Positions 54,099 to 62,488 of a stretch of 64,000 nt of DNA are shown here, in pieces. The notes beneath the pieces are model-generated. The model was not told the DNA's origin and searched no databases. It saw only the letters and a program-made list of their open reading frames with translations. The DNA comes from Paenibacillus ginsengarvi (lineage in GTDB: Bacteria > Bacillota > Bacilli > Paenibacillales > NBRC-103111), in NCBI RefSeq assembly GCF_003626695.1, contig NZ_RBAH01000015.1, forward strand, positions 62,001-126,000. Direction: 5' to 3'. The stretch's first letter is position 1. Each line of letters begins with the position of its first letter. Both the position numbers and the translations under genes were made by a program.

Positions 54099-57000
54099 AT
54101 GAATAAAAAAATACGGATTTATACAGGAGCGACTTTATTGGTGCTTGGCGTACTTGGCGGAATATTCGGGATATTACAGAGCAAACAACCACAACCAAGT
54201 GAAGGGACAGGGAAGGATGCGGCTGGAGCTTTCCAGCCGATGTCCTCCAAATGGATCGTTGCGGCACGAACGGATGCGGCCCCGGTTATCGACGGAAAAC
54301 TGGATGAACCGATGTGGAGTCAAGCGGTACTGCTCGATACGCTGCAGCAAGCTTTTTCCGCTAACCCGTTGCCTTATGAAGCCAATTATAAGCTTGCCTA
54401 TGATGAGCAGCATCTATTTATTAGCGCCGAGATCGCGAAGGCTGGCGCTCAAGACTTGGATCGGGTCGAGCTGGCGTTCAAGCTTCCTTCTGCACGGAGC
54501 AGCAGTTCGACGTTAGCGGATGGCAACGAAAATGAGGAGCCATACTTTTTAGTATCGATTCCTGTCGTTGCAAAAGGCGACCCCGTTATCCAGACGATCT
54601 GGAATCCTGATCCGGACGTTGCGAATTTGTCGGCGGATCGCGGAAGGCGAATCGTATCCGGTGTGCAGTTTAAGCTGAATGAAACTGAAAAAAATCTGGT
54701 ATTGGAAGCCGATGTTCCGTACAGCGAGATCGTGAAAGCCTCGAAGGATTCGATCGCAAGCCAAATTCGTGAGGGCGATGAATGGCGCATTAACGTCATG
54801 CATGTTCATAAGCTGTATACGCAGCCGCTGGCCTCCTGGGTACCCGTTCGCAACTCGGACCAATGGCATGATTCAGGTGCAACCGCTCGTTACCGCGTCA
54901 ACCTGATCGACCAGGACCGGCTTGGAACCGTTTATTTTGGCAAAGCCAAACAAGCAGATAAAGCAGATAAGCAGGGAAGCCAAGCACAGCAGCCGGATAG
55001 CTTAATGGCTCAAAATACGACGATGGTTTACGACAGCTACACGAAAAAGCGGCTTGTCACAACCGTTCAAGGCTCCAAAATATCGCCTGAACAAATCGAG
55101 CTTTATTGGAAAGAACCAAACGGCAAGCGCGAGCAGTTATCGAATGTAACGTTGCGGTCTGCGGGCAAGGCAGGGCGCGATCAAGTTACGCTTGAGCTGG
55201 AATTTGAGCATCCGTCGCCGCTGCTTCCAGGCATTTACGAGCTTCAGCTCGTCGTGCAGCAGAAGCAGCGTGCAATGGCGTTATTTCAGATCGACCGGGA
55301 AACGATGATCGCTGCGGGCGAAAGCTTGTATAAGGCTCAAGTTGCTGCGGCAAATGCAAATGTGGCGAAAGATACAAGCCCCCTTCGCGAGGTGGAATGG
55401 AAGGAGCCATCATCGACGGTTCAAAGCATTATGGATTTGATTCCTCCGCAGCCCGGATTTCTGTTTGTCGGTTTGCCGGAAATGCCTGAATTGTATCCGA
55501 CGAATTTATATCAGCTGAGCGCAGACGGGAAAAGCTTGGTCGCAACGAAAACAGGCACGAAATATCCGAACAGCCGGTTTCCCGAAAACAAAAAGCTGCA
55601 AGCGTATAACCGTAAGGGAGAGCTGGCAGAAATTCCGTATTATGAAGATGAGCAAGGCCAGCGTTTCTTCATCACGGCCCATATGTGGTATTTGCAAAAG
55701 TCCAAAGCGATCAGCCAGATGGCGGCGCTGTATCCGCGTGATCCGCTTGGAGCCGCCCAAATCTTGCAGGCATTGGCTAAAGCTTATGAAGGCTACAACC
55801 CGACGGTTGATCGTGTAAGCGGCAGCAATCATGGCAATCTCATGTATGATTACCGAGCCGGCCCGCCGTATGCCTATTGGGGAGGGATCTGGGATCGCTG
55901 GTGGTATAACGATTTGCCGAACATGGCAGGTATTTTTAATGCGTATGGTTTCTTGAAGCAAACCAATGCGTTTGAGGTCATGAAGGCGCATACGGGCGAA
56001 GATGTCGAGAAGCAAATCGTGGAAAACATGCTAAAGCCTTCGATTGAAATGATCCTGACGTATCCGGAATATTTGGGCAATATGTCGTTCCAGCCGTGGA
56101 AGGGACTCATTACTGCGGCGAAAATGATGAAGGAGCCGGATTATATTCATCGCGTCATCGAGCTGTTGGAGGCGATGGTGAACGGGATGTTCCTGTCTGA
56201 CGGCTACTGGCAGGAAGTTACGCAAAGCTATCATTTGCAAACCGTGGCCGGCCTTAAGGCGGTAGCCGATCAATTAAACGGATGGAGCGATCCGCCGGGC
56301 TACATTTCGCCGCGTACGGGGAAGCGATTTGACAAGCTTGAGATGAAAGATAAGTTCCCAAGCTATAACCGGGTGATGGAGATCGGCAAGCGTCTCGCTT
56401 ACCCCGATGGTCGAGCGCTGCCGATTATGGATTCGTGGGCAGTCGATCGGGTCGCCGATGCGAAAACAGGCGGACCTTCGTATGTATTGCCTGCCGCGCG
56501 CATCGCTCGTTTGAACAGCGGCCAGGGTTTAAATCAAATGCAATTGTACTTGGGCTTCCAGCCGAAGTATGGCCATGTGCATTATGATTCGTTAAATTTG
56601 TCGCTGTTTGCGAAGGGTCAGGAGCTTTTGCCGGATCTCGGCTACACCCACAACAGCATGAATCGCTGGTTCGCCTTATCTACGATGTCGCATAACACAG
56701 TCGTCGTAAACAGCAGCAATTCATTGATCGGTGCAGACGCGAAGCATGGCGGCAGCCTTCGTTCCTTCATTCCGGGCAGCACGTTCCAGACGATGCGGGT
56801 CGATTATGAGTCAGCGTATCAAGTAACCGACACGTACAGCCGTGAACCATGGTTCATTCCGTATGCCGATGGCAAAGGCGAAAGCGGGTATATCGTTGAT
56901 GTGTTCCGTGTCTCCGGCGGTTCGAGACATGAATACACACTGCAGGGCGATGCCAATGTCGATGCCGAATTCACGACCGGTCTGGAGCTAAGCGACTATG

Positions 57001-57965
57001 GACCGTATTTGCTGCCTCCGGGGACGAAGGTTGAACTGCCGACGACGAATTCCAGCAGCGGCAGCGCAGAGGGCCAATATCCGGGCTACATTTATGTGCG
57101 CGATGTGAAGCAGGCGAGCTTGAAGGGCGATCAATACCAATTGACGATCAACACCTCCCATACAAATGCCGAAGCGGCAAAGCTGAACATTACAGGGCTG
57201 TTAGAGCCAGGCAGCAATGAGCTGTATCTTGGCCGGTCACCGTCTCTGCGCTCGCTGCGGGTTAATGGCAAGCTGTACGATAACGATGACGAGGCAGACA
57301 AATACACGATGCCGAAGCTGGTGCTTCGCCGTGACGGAACAAACTTGAAAAGCACATTCGTTCATGTGATGGAGCCCTACAAGGATGCGCCTGCACGGAT
57401 TACGGAAGCGGTGCGGTTGCCGCTGAAAAACGCAATTGAAGGAGCGGTTGCGGTGCAGGTCACGTATGGCGATACGACAGATATTATGATTAGCAATCCA
57501 TATGCGCCTGATCAGCTGCTGGAAGCCGGCGATGTGAAGCTGCGCGGTGAGCAAGGCTTTATCCGAATCGTCAACGGCGTTGTAAAAGAAATGAACGTAA
57601 TTAACGGAGCTTTGCTCCAATGGAAGGACCAATCGCTTTCTGGGGAAGCCGCTGTAACGGGAACTGTTGCGGGTACCCAGCGCATTGCGAGTGGCGATGA
57701 GGCTGATGCGATCGTTGTCGATCAAGATGTACCGGCTTCCGCAAAAGGAAAATACGTCATCATCGAGCATCCGAGCGGTCCGACAACCGGCTTTGAAATC
57801 GGCGAAGTCGTCAAGAAGGATGGCAAAACGATACTGATCTTAGCTGAGCATGATCCCGGCTTTTCGTTTCATGAGGATGGCACGAGCAAGCAAAACTTTT
57901 ATCCGCATTTCACATGGGATGGCAAGCATACGTTCAAAATTGCTTCGATTACGAAACAGCAATAG
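54099..57965 (+). CDS. membrane-anchored heparinase II/III-fold protein, paralogue of the preceding gene
   Basis: 1,288 residues from the second ATG at 54099 (7 bases after AAAGGGA; 54093 is the alternative). The N-terminal hydrophobic segment (YTGATLLVLGVLGGIFGIL) is a signal anchor without a clear cleavage site. The rest is collinear with the previous protein: CBM9-like domain (PVIDGKLDEPMWSQA), then the heparinase-type core with FVGLPEMPELYP, NPTVDRVSGSNHGNL, GGIWDRWWYNDLP, QPKYGHVHYDSLNLSLFAKGQELLPDLGYTHNS. It lacks the carboxypeptidase-like domain and the two C-terminal modules. Tandem duplication followed by divergence is evident. One is released, one cell-bound, which suggests stepwise depolymerisation. 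Confidence 0.82.
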   Translation: MNKKIRIYTGATLLVLGVLGGIFGILQSKQPQPSEGTGKDAAGAFQPMSSKWIVAARTDAAPVIDGKLDEPMWSQAVLLDTLQQAFSANPLPYEANYKLAYDEQHLFISAEIAKAGAQDLDRVELAFKLPSARSSSSTLADGNENEEPYFLVSIPVVAKGDPVIQTIWNPDPDVANLSADRGRRIVSGVQFKLNETEKNLVLEADVPYSEIVKASKDSIASQIREGDEWRINVMHVHKLYTQPLASWVPVRNSDQWHDSGATARYRVNLIDQDRLGTVYFGKAKQADKADKQGSQAQQPDSLMAQNTTMVYDSYTKKRLVTTVQGSKISPEQIELYWKEPNGKREQLSNVTLRSAGKAGRDQVTLELEFEHPSPLLPGIYELQLVVQQKQRAMALFQIDRETMIAAGESLYKAQVAAANANVAKDTSPLREVEWKEPSSTVQSIMDLIPPQPGFLFVGLPEMPELYPTNLYQLSADGKSLVATKTGTKYPNSRFPENKKLQAYNRKGELAEIPYYEDEQGQRFFITAHMWYLQKSKAISQMAALYPRDPLGAAQILQALAKAYEGYNPTVDRVSGSNHGNLMYDYRAGPPYAYWGGIWDRWWYNDLPNMAGIFNAYGFLKQTNAFEVMKAHTGEDVEKQIVENMLKPSIEMILTYPEYLGNMSFQPWKGLITAAKMMKEPDYIHRVIELLEAMVNGMFLSDGYWQEVTQSYHLQTVAGLKAVADQLNGWSDPPGYISPRTGKRFDKLEMKDKFPSYNRVMEIGKRLAYPDGRALPIMDSWAVDRVADAKTGGPSYVLPAARIARLNSGQGLNQMQLYLGFQPKYGHVHYDSLNLSLFAKGQELLPDLGYTHNSMNRWFALSTMSHNTVVVNSSNSLIGADAKHGGSLRSFIPGSTFQTMRVDYESAYQVTDTYSREPWFIPYADGKGESGYIVDVFRVSGGSRHEYTLQGDANVDAEFTTGLELSDYGPYLLPPGTKVELPTTNSSSGSAEGQYPGYIYVRDVKQASLKGDQYQLTINTSHTNAEAAKLNITGLLEPGSNELYLGRSPSLRSLRVNGKLYDNDDEADKYTMPKLVLRRDGTNLKSTFVHVMEPYKDAPARITEAVRLPLKNAIEGAVAVQVTYGDTTDIMISNPYAPDQLLEAGDVKLRGEQGFIRIVNGVVKEMNVINGALLQWKDQSLSGEAAVTGTVAGTQRIASGDEADAIVVDQDVPASAKGKYVIIEHPSGPTTGFEIGEVVKKDGKTILILAEHDPGFSFHEDGTSKQNFYPHFTWDGKHTFKIASITKQQ

Positions 57966-58018
57966 TTGAAGCGGTAGGAAACAAAGCGACGACTTGGTTC
58001 CTCAACTCGCCAGTTGGG

Positions 58019-58098
58019 AAGCCCGAGCGAATCACCTTCTCTAAGGCGTATTGCGCCTAGGACCAGGCAGATTCCATCGGGCTTCTTTTCCTTCTTTG
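58019..58098 (+). terminator. terminator of the heparinase operon
   Basis: AAGCCCGA (58019-58026) pairs with TCGGGCTT (58077-58084), with GGCG/CGCC nested inside, followed by CTTTTCCTTCTTT. It separates the operon from the convergent lipoprotein gene; the rest of 57966-58249 shows nothing else. Confidence 0.7.
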
Positions 58099-58249
58099 CG
58101 CTTCGATGTAAACCAGACTTTCAGTGCTGAATGCGTTTTTGAAATCGGGGATACGTTTCTCGAGCCTTCGTTGGACTAAGGGGGACCTTGACTTACGGGA
58201 ACTACGACTCCTTTCGAATTCCGGCAGGCTGTTTTTGTTGCAAAATGGA

Positions 58250-59566
58250 TCACCTTTTCGTCTTTTCGATTTCCGCCTGAATCGCTTTGTCGGCTTCCTC
58301 GGTAGCCTGTCTCAGCGCCGTATTGATGTCCACCACTTTCCCGGCTACGAGATCGTTCAACTGCTTGTTCAAGGCTGCCTGGGCCAGCCCCTCGTAGGGA
58401 GACAGCGGATAAGGCGGTGCTATCTTGTCCTGGAACATCGCGGCCATATTGACTTTTCTTCCTTGAAGCCAGGCAATATCTTTGCCGAAATCCTTTTTCT
58501 TGTTCGGATCGTTCAGAACGGTCAGCGAGCCCAATCGTTCCATCTGCTGCATATGCTCCTTGGAGGAAAGGAGGGCAATCACCTGAAACACTTCCTCTTT
58601 ATGCTTGCTCGTGCTGGCCAAGGCATACGTGCTGCCCCATGCCATACTGCCTACTCCCGGCATATCGGCAAACACCGGCGCTTGCGCGATATCCCAATTC
58701 GTCGTCCAGCTGGCGTTCAAATCGGTTGCGGCGATCAGCATCGCCGCTGTTCCTTTTGTCGTAAACAAGCTGGCGTCTTGCGGGCTATTTCCCGGTATTT
58801 GGTGGAAGCGAACGAGGTTGGAGGAGAATTTGGACCATTTCGGATCGGAGACGAACACCGTTTTATTCGTATTCAGATCGACGAAAGGCGCAGAAAGCTG
58901 GTTCAGGACCATCATGCCGGAGAACGGGATAATCGCGCCCTGGTATTGCTGTCCGCCGTCGGTGCGCGTCATTCTTTTGGCCAACTCATACACTTCGTCC
59001 CAGTTTAAACCATCCTTCGGATAGGCCACGCCAAACTTGTCGAACAGATCCTTATTGTAATATATTTTGTGAATGCTTGTGTTGTTAGGAAGCCCGTACA
59101 GCGGGCCGCCGGATATCGTTCTTAAGGTTTGGACCGCTTCGGGATATAAGATGTTCAGATCGTATTTGTACTTTTTGATCAAGTCGTCGATGGGGTAAGC
59201 CAATTTGGTGTCGACTAAATAAGGCTTAATATTGGCGGGAGCCATATGCATAATATCGATCGGTATTCCTCGCGCAAGCGCGTCGTCGATCGACAATGCC
59301 CCTTTGGCCTCATCCGTCTTGGCTGCGAGCTGATAGTAGTTAATGTTGATATTCGGAAATTTTTTGTTAATGTCGTTGCCGTGTTCCCGAAAAAACCGTT
59401 CCTTATCCGTCGATCCGAGGAAAAAGAGATCGAACGGCTCCTGAGTTGCCGCGTTCTCCTTGCCGCTTTTGGCTTCTCCTCCCGAGCAGGCCGATAATAC
59501 CGTCATCGCCGCCAGCATGCCAATGACAAGGATCTGCGCGCGCTTCTCTGTCGCATTAATCTTCAT
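58250..59566 (-). CDS. extracellular sugar-binding lipoprotein (ABC transporter family 1), orphan
   Basis: 438 residues with AAAGGGGGA before the ATG. The lipoprotein signal ends in TVLSACSG. The mature part has the family 1 fold (EPFDLFFLGSTDKERFFREHGNDINKKFPNININYYQLAAK; later FGVAYPKDGLNWDEVYELAKRMTR, similar in layout to the 18.6-kb lipoprotein). It is convergent with the heparinase operon and most likely binds the oligosaccharides that those enzymes release. No permease or ATPase genes are next to it. The leader is about 270 bases long, with a short ORF, a dyad and a cre-like site. Confidence 0.88.
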   Translation of the reverse strand: MKINATEKRAQILVIGMLAAMTVLSACSGGEAKSGKENAATQEPFDLFFLGSTDKERFFREHGNDINKKFPNININYYQLAAKTDEAKGALSIDDALARGIPIDIMHMAPANIKPYLVDTKLAYPIDDLIKKYKYDLNILYPEAVQTLRTISGGPLYGLPNNTSIHKIYYNKDLFDKFGVAYPKDGLNWDEVYELAKRMTRTDGGQQYQGAIIPFSGMMVLNQLSAPFVDLNTNKTVFVSDPKWSKFSSNLVRFHQIPGNSPQDASLFTTKGTAAMLIAATDLNASWTTNWDIAQAPVFADMPGVGSMAWGSTYALASTSKHKEEVFQVIALLSSKEHMQQMERLGSLTVLNDPNKKKDFGKDIAWLQGRKVNMAAMFQDKIAPPYPLSPYEGLAQAALNKQLNDLVAGKVVDINTALRQATEEADKAIQAEIEKTKR

Positions 59567-59579
59567 ACAAATCCCCCTT

Positions 59580-59593
59580 TGAAAACGCTTTAA
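59580..59593 (-). promoter_or_regulatory. cre-like site (CcpA) in the lipoprotein leader
   Basis: TGAAAACGCTTTAA differs from TGAAARCGNTTWCA only near its end. It lies 13 bases before the start codon, downstream of the promoter, where CcpA would act as a roadblock. Confidence 0.55.
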
Positions 59594-59682
59594 ATTTGTT
59601 GAACAACAGCAGTAGTCCGAGCTCCTTGCTAATCGATACTCTCCACGCGTACGACTTCAAATCATTATTTTCGCAATCTTGA

Positions 59683-59751
59683 TCATTGACTGCATCTTTC
59701 CATAGAACGATGCGGACATGCCATCGCATCCTGCAAATAATGCCCTGTCAA
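59683..59751 (-). CDS. 22-codon leader ORF with a perfect Shine-Dalgarno sequence
   Basis: On the minus strand AAAGGAGGTGAT, an almost full-length match to the 16S rRNA 3' end, is followed at 9 bases by a TTG start (59751) and an ORF of 22 sense codons ending in TGA. The peptide begins MTGHYLQDAM and ends ERCSQ. It sits in the long 5' leader of the sugar-binding lipoprotein gene. A site this strong without a translated product would be unusual. Function could be translational coupling, attenuation or a small peptide; I do not recognise the sequence. Confidence 0.5.
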   Translation of the reverse strand: MTGHYLQDAMACPHRSMERCSQ

Positions 59752-59802
59752 TAAACATCACCTCCTTTAAATAGATACGAATAACCTAATTTATTCGATG
59801 TT

Positions 59803-59874
59803 GTATCATAATGTGATACGACATGTCTTATAATGCCTGGTTATAGTATATACTTTCGAGTTTTGAACTGTCAA
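59803..59874 (-). promoter_or_regulatory. promoter and palindromic operator of the lipoprotein leader
   Basis: Minus strand TTGACA (59869-59874), 18 bp, TATACT (59845-59850), or 16 bp to TATATA (59847-59852). Just downstream of the predicted start is the perfect dyad GTATCA-N5-TGATAC (59803-59819), a repressor-site candidate. Confidence 0.6.
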
Positions 59875-60022
59875 TTATAACGTTTCCATCGTTTCGTCTT
59901 AACGGCGCCAGCGAAAAAAATTTTCGTTACGAGCATTTGTTCTGCCGGAAACGAAAATGTCCCGGACTTGAAGGACGGGGATGTATTGTCGTGGAGATTG
60001 ATTGGATCAGGTGGAAACGACG

Positions 60023-60133
60023 ATGTATTACCAGAACGGAAGGGCATTTGATTACGAAGCCCACAATGAATACATAGTACAAGTCGATGAGTACTTGCTT
60101 CATTTGCAAAGCTACCACCCCCTGCTAGGATAA
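60023..60133 (+). CDS. 36-codon small ORF, hypothetical
   Basis: ATG 60023 with AGGTGG about 9 bases upstream. The product begins MYYQNGRAFDYEAHNEY and ends in LLHLQSYHPLLG; it is acidic and tyrosine-rich without membrane segments. It ends 19 bases before the PLP-enzyme gene and may be co-transcribed with it. It reads like real protein rather than a random frame, but could also be the C-terminal remnant of a lost gene. Confidence 0.35.
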   Translation: MYYQNGRAFDYEAHNEYIVQVDEYLLHLQSYHPLLG

Positions 60134-60152
60134 AGAGAGAGGTGGTTGCAGC

Positions 60153-61253
60153 ATGTATAAACAGGAACTGGATACGCCCTGCATTGTGGTCGACCTGGAC
60201 AAGCTGAAAGCTAATATCGATCGGGTCCAGCGGCTTGCCGACGAAGCGGGTATTGCGCTCAGGCCGCATGTCAAAACGCACAAGACGCCGCAAATTGCCA
60301 AAATGCAGTTGAACGCGGGCGCGATCGGCATCGCCGTGGCCAAGCTCGGGGAAGCGGAGGTAATAGCGGAGGCTGGCGTCGGGTCGATTTTGATCGCCTA
60401 TCCGATTGTGGGCAAGACCAAGCTTGAGAGACTGATGCGGCTTGCCTCCCGGGCCGAGGTGACGGTCGCTGTAGACAGCTTGGAAGCGGCCGCCGGTATT
60501 TCCGATACTGCGCTTGCGGCAGGAATAGTCGTACCGGTCTGGATCGAGGTCGACCCGGGTTACGGCCGCGTTGGCGTCCAGCCGGGTCCGATGCTGGTGC
60601 ACCTCGCTCAGCAATTGCTTCCACTGAAGGGCATCGCGGTAACCGGTGTGCTTGCCTTTGCCGGACAATCGTACGACGAGGATAGCGACGAAGGGCGGAG
60701 CCGGGTTGCCAGGCACGAAGCGGCCCTTGCATCGGAGGCGGCCCAAGCTTTGCGCGAACTTGGCTTCCCGATCGAATCGGTTAGCGTGGGATCGACGCCG
60801 GTCAGCCGATTCGCATCCAACATGAAAGGTGCGACGGAGATGCGTACCGGTACGTATGTGTTCGGCGATCTGACGCAGGTTAAGGCCGGTGCGATGAGTC
60901 TGGAGCAATGCGCCTTGACGGTGCTGGTGACAGTAGTCAGCAGACCCGCGTCGGACCGGGCCGTCGTCGATGCGGGAACGAAGGTGTTCACTTCGGACGG
61001 CGAGGATTCGCCGATCGGCACCGGCCGCGGATATGTAGTTGGTCATCCGGCCATCGAAGTAGCCTGGTTTAACGAGGAGCACGGTGTGCTGCACCTGCCG
61101 CCGGAGGAACGGGGATTGAAGGTCGGGGACAGGCTGGAGATCGTACCCGTGCACTGCTGCGCGGTAGTTAATATGCTGGATGTCATCCATCAGACGGACG
61201 GGGATACCGTGACCGAGGTTCTGACGATCGAGGGCCGGGGCCGGGTGAGATAA
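60153..61253 (+). CDS. D-threonine aldolase-type PLP enzyme (alanine racemase fold)
   Basis: 366 residues with AGAGAGGTGG before the ATG. The fold-type III N-terminal barrel begins TPCIVVDLDKLKANIDRVQ, and the PLP lysine lies in LRPHVKTHKT (Lys41 expected). The C-terminal beta domain ends with PVHCCAVVNMLD, the His/Cys metal site of D-threonine aldolases and D-serine dehydratases. It cleaves or dehydrates D-hydroxy-amino acids; the precise reaction cannot be told. It is followed by a terminator at 61344. Confidence 0.88.
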   Translation: MYKQELDTPCIVVDLDKLKANIDRVQRLADEAGIALRPHVKTHKTPQIAKMQLNAGAIGIAVAKLGEAEVIAEAGVGSILIAYPIVGKTKLERLMRLASRAEVTVAVDSLEAAAGISDTALAAGIVVPVWIEVDPGYGRVGVQPGPMLVHLAQQLLPLKGIAVTGVLAFAGQSYDEDSDEGRSRVARHEAALASEAAQALRELGFPIESVSVGSTPVSRFASNMKGATEMRTGTYVFGDLTQVKAGAMSLEQCALTVLVTVVSRPASDRAVVDAGTKVFTSDGEDSPIGTGRGYVVGHPAIEVAWFNEEHGVLHLPPEERGLKVGDRLEIVPVHCCAVVNMLDVIHQTDGDTVTEVLTIEGRGRVR

Positions 61254-61343
61254 AGGATACGCTCGGCCGTGAAAACCGACTTGAATGTCTCACTCGGAAC
61301 ATCCGAAGACAATTCTGCGGTAGAGAAACGTTAATAAAATCAG

Positions 61344-61382
61344 GGGCTGACCTCCTTGAAATAGAGAGGGCAGCCCTTTTTT
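61344..61382 (+). terminator. intrinsic terminator of the PLP enzyme gene
   Basis: GGGCTG-A-CCTC (61344-61354) pairs with GAGG-G-CAGCCC (61366-61376), followed by six Us. It lies between convergent genes. Confidence 0.85.
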
Positions 61383-61439
61383 ATCCCGAACGCACGAATC
61401 CCAACGCGCTCCCCGCGCAAATGATCATTTGCATGAGAA

Positions 61440-62309
61440 CTAGCCCCGCGGGTAACCGGCCGTTTTCTCCCTCCAAATCCCGTTTTCTTTGCGTACTTCG
61501 GTTGGGGTCTTATGAAATCTAGCCTTGAATTCCCGGCTGAAGTGGAAGCTGTTCGCGAATCCCGTCTCCCCGGCAATTTCCGCCACCGGCAGCGAGGTCG
61601 TGATCAGTTTGCGGAACGCGGCGCCGAGCCGCTGCGATTTGACGTATTCCATCGGAGTTTGCCCGAAAGCGCTGCGGAACAGGGAAAATAACGCCGAGCG
61701 GGAGTAGTTGCAGTGGGATAGCAGCGTCGCGATGTCGAGCGGTTGGCCTATATGCTGCACGATAAAGGTTAAGAGGGGCTGGATCTGCTGCAGCTGGGCC
61801 AGCCGAGTCTCGTACCCTTCTCTCGGTACGGAGGAATCGAGCACGAGGCCGAGCAGGCGGAAGGCCAGCATGCTCTTGTGCGCCCAGTTCGGAAAGCTCA
61901 GGCCTTGCTCCTGCGCCTTGATGTCCAGCATACGCTGGATGAGGTCGCCGTAGACGAGGCCGGCTTGCCGATCGCTGCTCCCGGTCGGATCGTACAAGTC
62001 GAACAGATCGACGGCACCCATAAACGAGAAGCGAAAATGAGCGAACCGGATCATCATCCGCTTCGTATCCGGGCGGCATCGATGCGTAATCTCCAGCGGC
62101 ATGTTCGGCGGGGTAATGAACACTTCGCCATCCGATGCGGTAATAAGGCCGCGCGGCGTGCGGACGATATAAGTGCCTTCCACGGCTTGAGCGATAATGC
62201 CGAAGGGCACCGTTTTCGTATGCACCCAGCCGTCATGGATTTCCCCGTATCCCGCATCAAGATGTTCCAGCCGGATCGGCGCTTCGGGCAAGTCTCCCCA
62301 GTTCTGCAC
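61440..62309 (-). CDS. AraC family transcriptional regulator
   Basis: 289 residues from GTG 62309, chosen for GGAGG at 9 bases (62319-62323); the frame stays open to 62441 without another good site. An N-terminal cupin-like sensor (VPFGIIAQAVEGTYIVRTPRGLITASDGEVFITPPNMPLEITHRC) is followed by two C-terminal HTH motifs (PLDIATLLSHCNYSRSALFSLFRSAFGQTPMEYVKSQRLGAAFRKL...LPVAEIAGETGFANSFHFSREFKARFHKTPTEVR). It probably senses a sugar or related ligand and regulates the divergent double-ThuA gene. Confidence 0.92.
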   Translation of the reverse strand: MQNWGDLPEAPIRLEHLDAGYGEIHDGWVHTKTVPFGIIAQAVEGTYIVRTPRGLITASDGEVFITPPNMPLEITHRCRPDTKRMMIRFAHFRFSFMGAVDLFDLYDPTGSSDRQAGLVYGDLIQRMLDIKAQEQGLSFPNWAHKSMLAFRLLGLVLDSSVPREGYETRLAQLQQIQPLLTFIVQHIGQPLDIATLLSHCNYSRSALFSLFRSAFGQTPMEYVKSQRLGAAFRKLITTSLPVAEIAGETGFANSFHFSREFKARFHKTPTEVRKENGIWREKTAGYPRG

Positions 62310-62343
62310 GTCACGATACCTCCGTATATTTCGAATTGCACTC

Positions 62344-62352
62344 ATTATAGCA
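62344..62352 (-). promoter_or_regulatory. extended -10 element of the AraC-type regulator gene
   Basis: TGCTATAAT on the minus strand matches TGnTATAAT, about 30 bases before the GTG start. No good -35 box is visible. Confidence 0.4.
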
Positions 62353-62488
62353 TGGTGAAGCTGTATTTCGGGTGTTGTTGTACTTTCAGATATATATAAG
62401 GGATTTTCGGTTATGTCTCGTTCGCATGAAATTTGATACAACTTACTTAGAAGTCCGGTGACAAACTTTAAGAAGGGAGCTAACTGCG

